Notes under the pieces: model-generated
What the model was told of the DNA's origin: nothing
Seen by the model: only the letters and a program-made list of their open reading frames with translations
Database searches by the model: none
NCBI GenBank assembly: GCA_013215385.1
Contig: JABSOY010000006.1
Coordinates: 62,001 to 126,000, forward strand
DNA from: Colwellia sp.
GTDB taxonomy: Bacteria; Pseudomonadota; Gammaproteobacteria; Enterobacterales; Alteromonadaceae
Direction: 5' to 3'
Length of the DNA stretch: 64,000 nucleotides
Program-made: the position numbers and the translations under genes
Shown here: positions 8,228-18,139 of the stretch, one piece after another
Position numbering within the stretch: the first letter of the stretch is position 1
Layout of the letters: every line of letters starts with the position of its first letter

Positions 8228-9445
8228 TTAAGTTCCGCAAGCGAGCATTTCATCTGCCCAAGACAGTGATTTTTTATAAGCTTGAAAACAAATATCACAG
8301 TCTAATTCTATTTGATCAGCAATAATTTCACTTTCTTGCCAAAGGCCCTGTTCAATACTCTTAACTAATAATAAATAATTAGTTAAATCAGATTTTTCAT
8401 TTCGTAATGCCGATTTTATCTCTTCGTGTATCGGTAAAATATCAAGAACACTTGCTAAATCATGATCTAAAATGCCATCAATTAACGATAATATCCCGGT
8501 CAAAAATGCTTTGGGTGGGTTTTCACTCTCAAAGCGGCATAAAGCTATTTGTTCACAGAATTTAGCGCGAGCGAGTGACAGCCGCATTATTTCTGAGTTT
8601 TTCTCTGAGCTTAAATTTGACAGTGCTAATAAGGCGATAAATTTTTTCAGCTCAACTTGGCCAATATAAGCAAGTGCATGCTTTAATGAAGTGATTTCTT
8701 GGCTACTGCCGTAAGTTGGACTATTAATAAAACGTAATAATTTATAGGTGAGCCCGGGATCGACAGAAAAAATATCACTAATGGTATTAATATTTAAGTC
8801 GACTTTGCTGGCCTGGCTGATTAATTCAATAATATTTTTTTTAGTTGTGGTAATCTTTTTTTGCTTAAGCATTTCAGGTTTAGCAAAAAAGTAACCTTGG
8901 AAAAGTGTAAAGCCCAACATTTTTAACTTTTCAAATTGTTGCAGGGTTTCTACTTTTTCAGCTAATAATGTGATCTTTAAACCGGCTAGTTTTCTGACTA
9001 GCTTGCTAATTTCTAAAATAGAAAATTCAAGCACATCAACCTTAATAATGTCGACTATAGGGTAAAACTTTTGCCATTTATCATCAAAGTCGAAGTCATC
9101 TAAAGCTAAAGTATAACCTTTATCTTTTAAGTTTTTACAAGCCGTAAGTAATTCATCTGTGATAGGCACATCTTCTAAAATTTCTAAAACGACCTTTTTA
9201 GGATCTAAAAAACTAGGAAAATGCCTAAGTAAAGTATCCGCATGAAAATTAATATAAGCGGGTAAATTTCCTGTTACTTGCTCTAAGCCGAGGGTTAAAT
9301 GATTGTTAGTAAGAATATTTGAAGTTGCTTGATTTGGATCGATATCAGGAAAGCTATTACTTTTACCATCGCGAAACAATAGTTCATAAGCGACAACATG
9401 TTGATCAATATCTAAAATTGGCTGACGAGCAACATATGAGTACAA
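8228..9445 (-). CDS. degenerate EAL domain + HDOD domain signalling protein (YuxH type)
   Basis: 405 residues with the EAL-HDOD architecture. The N-terminal EAL-like domain (about 1-200) begins YVARQPILDIDQHVVAYELLFR. The catalytic EAL triplet at 21-23 reads ELL, and the usual AEGVET is LAEKVET, so c-di-GMP hydrolysis is unlikely. The HDOD domain (about 200-400) lacks an HD metal dyad, as is normal for HDOD, and is probably a protein-interaction module. The gene lies opposite and between ftsX and rpoH, interrupting the usual ftsX-rpoH run. Homologues in Vibrio and Shewanella (CdgJ-type) affect motility, but the role here is inferred. Confidence 0.87.
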   Translation of the reverse strand: MYSYVARQPILDIDQHVVAYELLFRDGKSNSFPDIDPNQATSNILTNNHLTLGLEQVTGNLPAYINFHADTLLRHFPSFLDPKKVVLEILEDVPITDELLTACKNLKDKGYTLALDDFDFDDKWQKFYPIVDIIKVDVLEFSILEISKLVRKLAGLKITLLAEKVETLQQFEKLKMLGFTLFQGYFFAKPEMLKQKKITTTKKNIIELISQASKVDLNINTISDIFSVDPGLTYKLLRFINSPTYGSSQEITSLKHALAYIGQVELKKFIALLALSNLSSEKNSEIMRLSLARAKFCEQIALCRFESENPPKAFLTGILSLIDGILDHDLASVLDILPIHEEIKSALRNEKSDLTNYLLLVKSIEQGLWQESEIIADQIELDCDICFQAYKKSLSWADEMLACGT

Positions 9446-9713
9446 ATTTCAACCCTCTTAAATTCACATTTATACAAATTTAAAACTTAATAATATGGTT
9501 AAATACAAGTTAACCTATTGTTTTGTAATAAATAAGTTATAGTAGCTTATTTTATGTTAACAAATATACACAAAAAAAACAGATAAACTTATCAAGCCGA
9601 GTTGTTTCGTCTTGTGTTGTAGGGTAATGTGTGATGCGTTACTCGCCTACAGACTATATGTATGCTATTATCGCGAACTAGTTAGACAAGAATTTAGAAG
9701 AGAGGTTTTAAAA

Positions 9714-10574
9714 ATGAGTATACCGATGCAATCTTTGGCGCTAACGGTACCACGTAGCGGCAGTATTGAATCTTACATGCAATCTGCTTATGGCATTCCG
9801 ATGCTTACAGCGGAACGTGAAAATGATCTCGCCACTCGTCTTTATTATGAAAATGACTTACAAGCGGCTCAAGAACTTATTATGTCGCATTTACGTTTTG
9901 TTATTCACGTTGCTAAAGGCTATGCCGGATACGGCTTACCCCAAGCTGACTTGATTCAAGAAGGCAATGTCGGTTTGATGAAAGCGGTTAAACGTTTTAA
10001 TCCTGAAGTAGGCGTACGTTTAGTATCGTTTGCGGTTCATTGGATAAAAGCTGAAATACATGAATTCGTATTACGTAATTGGCGTATTGTTAAAGTGGCT
10101 ACGACTAAAGCCCAGCGTAAATTGTTTTTTAATTTACGGAAAAACAAAAAACGTCTAGGATGGTTTAGTAATGATGAAATCAACAATGTTGCTGAAACGC
10201 TTGGTGTTACCACTAAAGACGTTTTAGAAATGGAATCTCGAATGAGTAACCAAGATCAGGCCTTTGAGTTATCGTCTGATGATGTTGATAACTCAGCAAG
10301 TACTTATTCTCCAGCACTGTATCTTGAAGATCATCAATCTGATCTTGCTATTCAAGTTGAAGATGAAAATCATACGGCTCATGCTAATAATCGCCTATCT
10401 AACGCTTTAGTTACGTTAGATGAACGTAGCCAAGATATTATTCGCAAACGTTGGTTGTCTGAAGATAAAACAACTTTACAAGATTTAGCTCATAAATATC
10501 AAATCTCCGCAGAGCGCGTCAGACAGTTAGAAAAAAATGCCTTAAATAAATTGAAAGGCTCGATGGCAGCTTAA
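9714..10574 (+). CDS. rpoH: RNA polymerase heat-shock sigma factor RpoH (sigma 32)
   Basis: About 286 residues, the normal RpoH length. It directs RNA polymerase to heat-shock promoters. The start is the ATG at 9714 ([16 protein letters not shown]), with AGAGG at 9701-9705. The reading frame stays open further upstream to 9612, but that part lacks family resemblance. Region 2 contains [20 protein letters not shown] and [16 protein letters not shown]. The RpoH box, [10 protein letters not shown] near residues 131-140, distinguishes it from other sigma factors. Region 4 ends with the helix-turn-helix [14 protein letters not shown] strong terminator follows. The 268-bp upstream region must carry its promoter and any thermosensor leader. 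Confidence 0.97.
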   Translation: MSIPMQSLALTVPRSGSIESYMQSAYGIPMLTAERENDLATRLYYENDLQAAQELIMSHLRFVIHVAKGYAGYGLPQADLIQEGNVGLMKAVKRFNPEVGVRLVSFAVHWIKAEIHEFVLRNWRIVKVATTKAQRKLFFNLRKNKKRLGWFSNDEINNVAETLGVTTKDVLEMESRMSNQDQAFELSSDDVDNSASTYSPALYLEDHQSDLAIQVEDENHTAHANNRLSNALVTLDERSQDIIRKRWLSEDKTTLQDLAHKYQISAERVRQLEKNALNKLKGSMAA

Positions 10575-10887
10575 AATTTAATTTTATGCCTGACCATTAA
10601 ACCGACGAAAGTCGGTTTTTTTATGCCTAAAATTTAGAAATATCACTCTAAAGATCATTATTTTGTAATGATTCTGTAGCTTTAGGCGATTAAAAGACTG
10701 CTCTTAGTCATTTTTTGATGAGTAAATATACGATATCCGATAAAAGTTACATTTCAGCAATATTCATAACAATTTCACCGCATTAAACAACGAACTCCAG
10801 CGATGTTATCAAGCACTATCTAGCCATAGACAAATTTATGTCTTTTTACATTATAAAACTAGATATGTACTTATAGAGGAAATTATT
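10575..10887. other. intergenic region between rpoH and the TonB-dependent receptor gene
   Basis: 313 bp without a gene. It starts with the rpoH terminator (10599-10622). It then has a 7+7 inverted repeat, ATCATTA-TTTTG-TAATGAT, at 10654-10672, a possible operator. At 10828-10847 there is a small hairpin followed by T5 (AGACA / TGTCT), a weak attenuator-like element about 40 nt before the receptor start. The receptor's ribosome site AGAGGA is at 10875-10880. No open frame of note is seen. Confidence 0.6.
10599..10622 (+). terminator. Rho-independent terminator of rpoH
   Basis: Stem AAACCGAC (10599-10606), GAAA tetraloop, stem GTCGGTTT (10611-10618), and a T tract to 10622. It lies 25 bp past the rpoH stop. 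Confidence 0.93.
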
Positions 10888-13419
10888 GTGAACTCAGTAA
10901 ATAAAATAACTTGCGCGATAAAGCGTGCATTAGTGATTGGTGTTGCCAGTAGTGCAGCGCTAACTACAACACATGTTTTTGCTAACGATGCAGAAGAAAG
11001 TAAAGTAGAACGTATTGAAGTAACCGGTTCGCGTATTAATCGTACCGATGTTGAAACAGCTAGCCCAGTAACTGTTATTTCTTCAGAGTACATAATGCAA
11101 AGTGGTTTTCAATCAGTTGAAGAAATATTATCAACTCAACCTTCAGCTGCAGGTATGAGTTTAGGTTCTACTTCAAATAATGGTTCTGGTGGTTCTGCAA
11201 CAGTTAACTTACGTGGTATGGGCACACAACGTACGTTAGTTTTATTAAACGGTCGTCGTATGGTGTCATCTGGAACAGGTGCGGATGCTTCTGTAGATTT
11301 AAATACTATTCCTGTTTCGATGATTAAATCAATAGAGATATTAAAAGACGGTGCATCGGCTGTTTATGGTTCTGATGCTATTGCGGGTGTGGTGAACATT
11401 ATCACTAAAAAAGATTTTGAAGGCACTGAAATTACCGCTGATGGCAGCCAAACCGATAAAGGTGATGGCACGAGTAAAGGCTTCAGCATTTTACATGGTA
11501 GAGAAGTCGCTGGTGGTAATTTAGTTGTAGGCATACAGTATTCAGATCGTGGTGAAGTCATGCAAGCAGACCGTGATTTTGTTGAGCCAGGTCAATCGTC
11601 TTTCATTCCAGAGGGATCTTTAGGTGGTTTAGTACCTGATGGCAATGGTGGTTTCAAAGAAAGAGATAGCTCTTATGACTATACCGAAGATAGCTACGCA
11701 CAAACACCTAATAAACTATTAAGTTTATTTTCAAGCTTTGATATAGAGTTAGACAGTGACACTGAACTAAATATTGATTTTATGTATACCCATCGTGAAT
11801 CTGATCAACAAATGGCTCCACAGCCGGCATCTATCATGTTAGATGTTTGTCAAGAAGGCGAAGATAATATTGGGAATTGTTTAAATACCAAGAACCCTGA
11901 TGTTGCACCTGTAATACCCGTTGATGAACTTGAATACCGCCGTAGAATGACTGATGCAGGTCCACGTATTTATTCACAAGAAACAGATACATATAGAGCA
12001 TCTATTGGTATTAAAGGTTATTTAGAAGATGATTCAACGTGGGATATTTCTGCGACTTATGGCCGAAATGACTCAAAAGATAGCGTACAAAACTCTATAA
12101 ATGCGACGGCAATGGAGCAGAGTATTTATGAGAATCAAGCTCTTTGGTTTAATGATTGTTCTGCAGAAGCAAGTGTACCAACTTGTCAGAGCATCGATAA
12201 CGACTTTTTAGTGGCTGAAGGTATTACTTACACTGAAGAAAATGAAGGAGGTAATGAACAGTTCATTCTATCTGCTGGTTTTAGTGGTTCTACAGAAAGT
12301 GAAATTGGCTACGCTGTTGGTATTGAAAGCCGCTTTGAGAGTGGTTTTTATACGCCTGATGAACTAACACAATCAGGTGATAGTACTGCTGCGCAACAAG
12401 ATGCAACAGAAGGTGATTATTCCGTTCAGTCGATATATGGTGAAATATCAATTCCAGTGACCGACGCTTTTACCGTTGAAGCTGCTACTCGTTACGATAA
12501 CTATTCAACATTTGGCGGTGCGACAACTTGGAAACTAGGTGCTACTTATCGTTTCAGTGAAGAATTCATGATTCGTTCAGTCGCAGCTACAGGTTTTAGA
12601 GCACCAAGCGTTAGCGAATTATATGGCGGTAACTCTGGTTCTTTTGATTACTTGACCGACCCATGGGAAAAGAATAACGATGGTCAAATATTAGTTAACT
12701 ATACCAGTGATGCTGACCTACAAGCGGAAGAAAGTGAATCATTTACCTTTGGTGCAGTTTGGGAAATTACCGACGGTTTATCAACAACTGTTGATTACTG
12801 GTCATTTGAAATCACTGATGCTATTAGTCGTGTTAATGTGCAAAATGAACTAGTTAAGTGTGAAGCAGGTGATATCTTAGCTTGTGATACAATTAACATT
12901 GACCCGACAAAAGCAAAAAATGGTGACTTAACAACATTAACGTCGTCATTAACTAATATTGGTTCGCAAGAAACTTCAGGTATTGACTGGAATGTCAGCT
13001 ATCGAGGAGACATGTTTACTGTTGCTTTAGATACTACCTACTTACTTGAGTTTAAAGAAGATGATATTTCTTATGAAGGAACTATTGACGGTAACATGGG
13101 CGGGTATTCAAAACTTAAGGCTAACTTTTCAGTTAACGCCGCGGTAACTGAAGATTTAAATTTATTATACAACGCTCAATACATTCAAGGCATGGATGGT
13201 GAATATTACGGTGATAACTTTACAACTGACGACGTAATTTACCATAATGCTTCAGCGGCTTATCATGTGAATAATGCGTGGCAAGTAACTGGTGGTGTTA
13301 AGAACATTTTTGATACAGAGCCTGAGGAAGTCTTAGGTGGTAACGATATGGGCACAGTGCCAAATATTTATGACGTTGTTGGCCGAACTTTCTTTTTAAC
13401 TACATCTTATAAGTTCTAA
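10888..13419 (+). CDS. TonB-dependent outer-membrane receptor
   Basis: 843 residues, starting at a GTG (10888) with AGAGGA 7 nt upstream. It is an energy-coupled outer-membrane importer. The signal peptide ends near residue 32 (THVFA-ND). The TonB box is probably the VERIEVTGS stretch around 39-47. The plug domain (about 50-170) shows TLVLLNGRRM, SIEILKDGASAVYGSDAIAGVVNIIT. A 22-strand barrel follows, ending in an aromatic-terminated final strand (TTSYKF). It belongs to the large group of Alteromonadales receptors that carry oligosaccharides, peptides or other nutrients. The substrate cannot be assigned, and no transport or catabolic genes are adjacent. A terminator follows. Confidence 0.93.
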   Translation: MNSVNKITCAIKRALVIGVASSAALTTTHVFANDAEESKVERIEVTGSRINRTDVETASPVTVISSEYIMQSGFQSVEEILSTQPSAAGMSLGSTSNNGSGGSATVNLRGMGTQRTLVLLNGRRMVSSGTGADASVDLNTIPVSMIKSIEILKDGASAVYGSDAIAGVVNIITKKDFEGTEITADGSQTDKGDGTSKGFSILHGREVAGGNLVVGIQYSDRGEVMQADRDFVEPGQSSFIPEGSLGGLVPDGNGGFKERDSSYDYTEDSYAQTPNKLLSLFSSFDIELDSDTELNIDFMYTHRESDQQMAPQPASIMLDVCQEGEDNIGNCLNTKNPDVAPVIPVDELEYRRRMTDAGPRIYSQETDTYRASIGIKGYLEDDSTWDISATYGRNDSKDSVQNSINATAMEQSIYENQALWFNDCSAEASVPTCQSIDNDFLVAEGITYTEENEGGNEQFILSAGFSGSTESEIGYAVGIESRFESGFYTPDELTQSGDSTAAQQDATEGDYSVQSIYGEISIPVTDAFTVEAATRYDNYSTFGGATTWKLGATYRFSEEFMIRSVAATGFRAPSVSELYGGNSGSFDYLTDPWEKNNDGQILVNYTSDADLQAEESESFTFGAVWEITDGLSTTVDYWSFEITDAISRVNVQNELVKCEAGDILACDTINIDPTKAKNGDLTTLTSSLTNIGSQETSGIDWNVSYRGDMFTVALDTTYLLEFKEDDISYEGTIDGNMGGYSKLKANFSVNAAVTEDLNLLYNAQYIQGMDGEYYGDNFTTDDVIYHNASAAYHVNNAWQVTGGVKNIFDTEPEEVLGGNDMGTVPNIYDVVGRTFFLTTSYKF

Positions 13420-13466
13420 AATTAAGTAACATTTATCAACAGTTCTTGTCGGTTGATAAAGTATCA

Positions 13467-13495
13467 AAAGCGATGGTTATACCATCGCTTTTTTT
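13467..13495 (+). terminator. Rho-independent terminator after the TonB-dependent receptor
   Basis: Stem AAAGCGATGGT (13467-13477), loop TAT, stem ACCATCGCTTT (13481-13491), with T's continuing to 13495. It lies 47 bp after the stop codon. Confidence 0.93.
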
Positions 13496-13695
13496 GTTTA
13501 AAGTAATCAGTAAATGTCTCTAACAGCGATGAGAAATAACTTGAGGCAATGATGACTTTGGATGGAATTGTGTACAAAAAATCAAATATATAGTGGCTTA
13601 ACAGAAAAAATTAGGTGAAGGTACTAGCCAACAGCAATTAACTTGGTAGACTAACCGCTTAAAAATAATACTAATAACTATATGGAATCGCCTTA

Positions 13696-16320
13696 ATGGA
13701 ACAAAAGGCAAAGGAAGATATTCAGGCATTACGTCAGCTTCCTAAGTTAAAGTCGTTACTTAAAAAGTATCGTCAGGTTAAAACTATGCAATCGGGATTA
13801 CTGCAATTGTCAGAATTGGCAAGTACGGTAACCGATATGGCTGCGTTTTATGCCGAACTTGAATCAGTGATTAAAAGCTTATTAATTACTGATAGTTTCC
13901 ATATCACCTTAATAAATTCTGAACAAAATTTAGAACTTGCCCATTGCCATAACCCGGTAGAAATACGCTTACTTGATCATTTAAAGGTTGCCGACTGGCG
14001 TAAATGTTTAACAGGTATAGTCTTTGAAAGTGAAGAACCACTTCATTGTACTGCTGCGGAACGTATGGAGTTAGCTAAAACAGGTGAGATTTTTCTTTAT
14101 GGTTCATCGTGTGTTGACTGGTTAGGTGTACCACTGCGGCGCGGACAACAAGTGATTGGTGTTATAGCGTTACAAAGTTATGATGAAAAGCTTTATTTTG
14201 ATGCTCGTGATTGCCAACTGCTTGAGTTTATTGCCCTGCATTTCGTGACAGCAATAGATCGTGTTAGAAGTCGTGAGTTATTAGAACAAAATATTATTCA
14301 ACGAACGAAAAAATTAACGGCTACCAATAAGCAGCTTCAACTTGAAATCGCTGAACGTCAAAAAGCGGTAAGAATGCATAAAGCGCTGTTGTCTATTTCA
14401 GAAATAACCGCACATTCCCAAGACATTAATTCTTTTTACCGGGCTATTCATCAAGAAATAAACACCGTATTACCTGCAAAAAATTTATATATTGCGTTGC
14501 TATCAGAGTGTGACATTAAAGCACAGCCGATACTTGAATTTCCATATTATGATGATGAAAAGGTACTTGCCCCTGTTTCAAGGATATTAGGTAACGGCTT
14601 AACAGAATTTGTGATAGAAAACGCTTTACCGACGCTTATTTCAAAACAAGAAATATTTTCTCTATCTGAGTTCAATAAAATTACCCAACAAGCATTGGTG
14701 CTAAACTACCCGAAAGAAAAAATGCCACAAGCATGGTTGGCGGCCCCGTTAATGGCAGACGGGAAGCTATTTGGTATTTTAGCTATTCAACATTATCAAG
14801 ACGCTGACGCATATCATTGTCAAGATTTAGAAATAATCCGTTTTATAAGTCAGCATGTTGCAACGGCTATTTTACGAAAGCGCGGGCAAGCTGAAATAGA
14901 AAAAAATAACGAAGAATTAGAAAAAATAGTGAATCAGCGTACCCAAGAATTACAAGCAAGTAATTTGAATTTACGTATGCAAATTGAAGAGCGAAGAAAA
15001 GCTGAAGCCCGACTTTATTACGAAGCGCATCATGATGCGTTAACTAAATTACCCAACCGTGCCATGTTTTCCGATCGACTTAACTATTCATTACGACATT
15101 TGAAGCGACATCCTGATCAACGTTTTGCTGTACTTTTTATCGATTTAGATCGTTTTAAAATGATCAATGATACCTTAGGACATCACGCTGGCGACGAGTT
15201 CCTAATTGAAATTGCTCTAAGGTTACGAGATTGCGTCCGTGACAATGATATTTTGGCACGCTTGGGTGGCGATGAATTTGTTATTTTACTTGATTCTTTA
15301 CAAGCACAAGAAGATATAGAAGAAGTTGCTTCTCGTATTATTAGTGCTATAGCTAAGCCTTTTTCTTTAGAGGGCCACACTTTATATTCTAATGCGAGTA
15401 TTGGCATTGCTCAGTGTAGTAGCCACTATAAAGATTCACATGAAATTCTCCGTGACGCTGACGCGGCTATGTATCAAGCAAAAAATTTAGGCCGTGGTCG
15501 TTATATTTTCTTTGATGAAAGTATGCGAGAACAGCTAATCGCTAGCATGACGTTAGAGCAAGAATTACGTATTGCAGTGAAAGAAAATCAGTTTGAGTTG
15601 CATTACCAAAAAATTTCAAATTTAGCCTTAACCGACACTATCGGTTTTGAAGCTTTATTGCGTTGGAAACATCCTATTAAAGGTCTCTTAACGCCCAGTG
15701 AATTCTTATTTATGGCGGAAGAAACCGGCATGATACTAGATATTGAAAGTTGGGTGATTACAGAAGTGAGTGCGCAATTAGAAGATTGGCAGCATAACCC
15801 TGATTATCATAATGCATTTATTGGCATTAACTTATCAGGTCGTCATTTGACGCAAGCTAACCAACTAAATAAATTGATTAACCAGATAAAATCGGCCAAA
15901 ATTGAGCCGCATCGATTAATTCTAGAGTTTAACGAATCTGCTTTTGCTCAACAAACTGATCTGGCTTTGAAGAATTTACGTAAACTAAAAGAATTTGGCG
16001 TTAAACTCGCTTTAGATGATTATGGTGCGGGCTCTTCATCATTAAACTTCTTACATAACTACCCATTTGAGTTCATTAAATTAGATCGAAGTTTTGTTCG
16101 TACGCTTAATACAAGTGATAAAAATTTATCATTAGTGAAGGCATTGCATGACTTAGGTAATAATTATGGCTACCGTTTAGTCGCAGAAGGTATTGAATCA
16201 GAAGAAATGTTGAAAAAGCTGCAAAAGGTGGGGTGTGAATTTGGGCAAGGTTATCATATTAGTCGTCCGGTAAAAATGCCGATATCAATAAATGAAACAA
16301 TCACTAAAGTTAGCGCTTAG
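13696..16320 (+). CDS. GAF-GAF-GGDEF-EAL c-di-GMP turnover protein
   Basis: 874 residues, soluble, with no membrane segment. Two GAF-like sensory domains (about 35-195 and 230-400) are each followed by coiled-coil linkers rich in E/Q. A GGDEF domain (about 445-610) and an EAL domain (about 620-870) follow. The active-site GGDEF is intact (RLGGDEFVILL), with an RDND inhibitory I-site just before it. The EAL motif is intact (GFEALLRWKHP), and the loop-6 motif LALDDYGAGSSSL is present. It can therefore, in principle, both make and break c-di-GMP. The ligands of the GAF domains are unknown. The gene stands alone between the receptor terminator and a convergent gene 19 bp away. Confidence 0.93.
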   Translation: MEQKAKEDIQALRQLPKLKSLLKKYRQVKTMQSGLLQLSELASTVTDMAAFYAELESVIKSLLITDSFHITLINSEQNLELAHCHNPVEIRLLDHLKVADWRKCLTGIVFESEEPLHCTAAERMELAKTGEIFLYGSSCVDWLGVPLRRGQQVIGVIALQSYDEKLYFDARDCQLLEFIALHFVTAIDRVRSRELLEQNIIQRTKKLTATNKQLQLEIAERQKAVRMHKALLSISEITAHSQDINSFYRAIHQEINTVLPAKNLYIALLSECDIKAQPILEFPYYDDEKVLAPVSRILGNGLTEFVIENALPTLISKQEIFSLSEFNKITQQALVLNYPKEKMPQAWLAAPLMADGKLFGILAIQHYQDADAYHCQDLEIIRFISQHVATAILRKRGQAEIEKNNEELEKIVNQRTQELQASNLNLRMQIEERRKAEARLYYEAHHDALTKLPNRAMFSDRLNYSLRHLKRHPDQRFAVLFIDLDRFKMINDTLGHHAGDEFLIEIALRLRDCVRDNDILARLGGDEFVILLDSLQAQEDIEEVASRIISAIAKPFSLEGHTLYSNASIGIAQCSSHYKDSHEILRDADAAMYQAKNLGRGRYIFFDESMREQLIASMTLEQELRIAVKENQFELHYQKISNLALTDTIGFEALLRWKHPIKGLLTPSEFLFMAEETGMILDIESWVITEVSAQLEDWQHNPDYHNAFIGINLSGRHLTQANQLNKLINQIKSAKIEPHRLILEFNESAFAQQTDLALKNLRKLKEFGVKLALDDYGAGSSSLNFLHNYPFEFIKLDRSFVRTLNTSDKNLSLVKALHDLGNNYGYRLVAEGIESEEMLKKLQKVGCEFGQGYHISRPVKMPISINETITKVSA

Positions 16321-16339
16321 TCGTACTAACCCTTTTAGT

Positions 16340-17371
16340 TTATATTTTACTAAAAAAGCCTTCAATACGAAAAGCAATACCGGGTGTCGTTGTATAGTTT
16401 TCATCTTTAGGCCAATCTATAAAAGGCTCAATTTCAAAGAATAACCACTTGCGTAATGCGTTAAAGCGATAACGATAACTCAGCGTGTATTTATCAATAA
16501 AGAACCCCTTATCTCCATTTCGTTCCCCCTGTGCTTGTAAGCCTAATACCGTAGCCGTTGTTGGGGTTAGTTGTTTTAATTGATAGAAACCATGTTTCCA
16601 GCGAATACCATTGAAAGATTTGGAGCCACGTATACTGTAATTTACTCTATATTGAGCGTTTTCAGTATTTTGATAATTGTACTCCAGCAATAACTTGGCT
16701 CCCAAGCCGTCATCAAGAAAATAATAGCTTGAAGGCTCGACTTTAAACGCATGTTTTTTATCTATTTCAAATAATTGCCGATGGCGTATCTTGGCAAAAA
16801 TATCACCACCAGAAATACCAACGCGAGTATCAATAAGGCGATCTATTTCTTTTTTTACTACATAACGTACTGCCGCAGAAAAGTGATCTTCACCAGTTTC
16901 GGGCCGAGTACTAACACCGTCTAAAGGTAATTGATTATCTTGCACTTCGTCTTCATCAGAAAGTATCAGGCTCATTTTATCTTTAAAATGAGGTAAGCGT
17001 ACCTTTAAACGAAAACGTGTTTTAAACTCTGCTAAGTCCCGAGCTTTGGGGATCCAACCTAAACGTATCTTTGCAGCTGCTTTGGGATCTGTTTGCTGAG
17101 TGTCGTTATCTGTAAAAAAACCATCAAACCAGGCTGCTGACTGAAAAACGGAATTGGCAATCGTATCATGTACATCTTGGCTCCAGTCTTCTGGAACAAG
17201 CTTAGGAGTCGTATGTTTTGGTGGCTGTTGAGAAGGTTTAACTATTTCTTTTTCAGCGTCACTGTCGATGTTTTGATCAAAGGCTGCCTGACCCTCAAGT
17301 GAGAATATAATGGTGCTGATCAATAATAAGTAATTCAAATATGTGAAGTACTTAATCTGCTTTTCCTGCAA
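16340..17371 (-). CDS. probable outer-membrane beta-barrel protein of unknown function
   Basis: About 343 residues with no assignable function. I chose the TTG at 17371 because ATAGGA lies just upstream and it yields a clean signal peptide (basic QEKQIKYF, hydrophobic YLLLISTIIFSL, then EGQA-AF). Starting further upstream (ATG 17488) would run across the tatA start. The mature protein has a Pro/Thr-rich linker (about 30-65). About 250 residues of alternating polar/hydrophobic strands follow (AKLLLEYNYQN, YRVNYSIRGS, YTLSYRYRFN, FEIEPFIDW), typical of an outer-membrane barrel. It is divergent from tatA, with 93 bp shared. Confidence 0.75.
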   Translation of the reverse strand: MQEKQIKYFTYLNYLLLISTIIFSLEGQAAFDQNIDSDAEKEIVKPSQQPPKHTTPKLVPEDWSQDVHDTIANSVFQSAAWFDGFFTDNDTQQTDPKAAAKIRLGWIPKARDLAEFKTRFRLKVRLPHFKDKMSLILSDEDEVQDNQLPLDGVSTRPETGEDHFSAAVRYVVKKEIDRLIDTRVGISGGDIFAKIRHRQLFEIDKKHAFKVEPSSYYFLDDGLGAKLLLEYNYQNTENAQYRVNYSIRGSKSFNGIRWKHGFYQLKQLTPTTATVLGLQAQGERNGDKGFFIDKYTLSYRYRFNALRKWLFFEIEPFIDWPKDENYTTTPGIAFRIEGFFSKI

Positions 17372-17464
17372 AGTTTGTCCTATCTCATTATTTTGTGTAT
17401 CAAAGGATGATTTTTCATATGAAAACTTTATAATGAATCTATTATAAATAATAGGGGTTTTTTC

Positions 17465-17713
17465 ATGGGTGGTATAAGTATTTGGCAATTGCTAATTGTC
17501 GCGGTTATTGTGGTTTTGTTATTCGGTACCAAAAAATTACGCAATTTAGGTGGAGATCTTGGTTCAGCTATTAAGGGGTTTAAAAGTGCCATGACTGATG
17601 ATACCGCTAAAAAAGAAGAAGAAATTGCGGAAAACTTAGCAGATAAATCCACAGCGGCTGATAAAAAAGTAGCTGATGAAAAAGTAACAGCAAAAGAAAA
17701 AGATCAGGCGTAA
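17465..17713 (+). CDS. tatA: Sec-independent protein translocase subunit TatA
   Basis: 82 residues. TatA forms the size-variable pore through which TatBC-bound folded proteins with twin-arginine signals cross the inner membrane. [20 protein letters not shown] is the N-terminal membrane helix, [20 protein letters not shown] is the hinge and amphipathic helix, and a charged Lys/Glu-rich tail follows. The ATG at 17465 has AGGGG about 7 nt upstream. It is the first gene of tatA-tatB-tatC-tatD, 3 bp before tatB. Confidence 0.97.
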   Translation: MGGISIWQLLIVAVIVVLLFGTKKLRNLGGDLGSAIKGFKSAMTDDTAKKEEEIAENLADKSTAADKKVADEKVTAKEKDQA

Positions 17714-17716
17714 TCG

Positions 17717-18139
17717 ATGTTTGATATAGGCTTTTGGGAGCTATCGCTGATTGCGATAATTGGTTTAGTTGTTTTAGGACCTGAACGTTTACCTGTTGCT
17801 ATTCGAACGGTACGTGACTGGATAAGTAATGTGCGTAAATTTAGTGACAGTGTAAAAACAGAGCTTACTGAAGAGTTACGGATTCAAGAATTACATGCAA
17901 ATTTAAAGAAAGCAGAACAAGCGAATATGAAAAACTTGTCCCCAGAAATTGCCGAGTCATTAAAAACATTGCAAGAAGCAGCTGAAATGGTTAATCGTCC
18001 TTATCAAGTTGATAAAGATAAAGAGCTAGAAAATATAGCTTCAGAAAATATAGAAATAAATGATAAGGATGTCAAAGAGACAGAAGCAATTGCCGATATC
18101 TCACCTTTATCTTCACCAGACAACAATAAGTCATCTTAA
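17717..18139 (+). CDS. tatB: Sec-independent protein translocase subunit TatB
   Basis: 140 residues. With TatC it forms the receptor complex for twin-arginine signal peptides. It begins [20 protein letters not shown], the TatB membrane helix, which carries the diagnostic early Glu. The conserved [13 protein letters not shown] hinge and a long amphipathic helix (about 25-100) follow, then an acidic, disordered tail. The stop codon overlaps the tatC start by one base (TAATG), so translation is probably coupled. Confidence 0.97.
   Translation: MFDIGFWELSLIAIIGLVVLGPERLPVAIRTVRDWISNVRKFSDSVKTELTEELRIQELHANLKKAEQANMKNLSPEIAESLKTLQEAAEMVNRPYQVDKDKELENIASENIEINDKDVKETEAIADISPLSSPDNNKSS

Noticed and set aside
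9612-9713. Upstream extension of RpoH
   Set aside because: The added residues (cysteine- and tyrosine-rich) do not resemble sigma 32, and the ATG at 9714 has a clear AGAGG site.
17372-17488. Longer N-terminus for the 16340 gene, starting at ATG 17488
   Set aside because: It would overlap the tatA start and put charged residues in front of a clear signal peptide. The TTG at 17371 is better placed.
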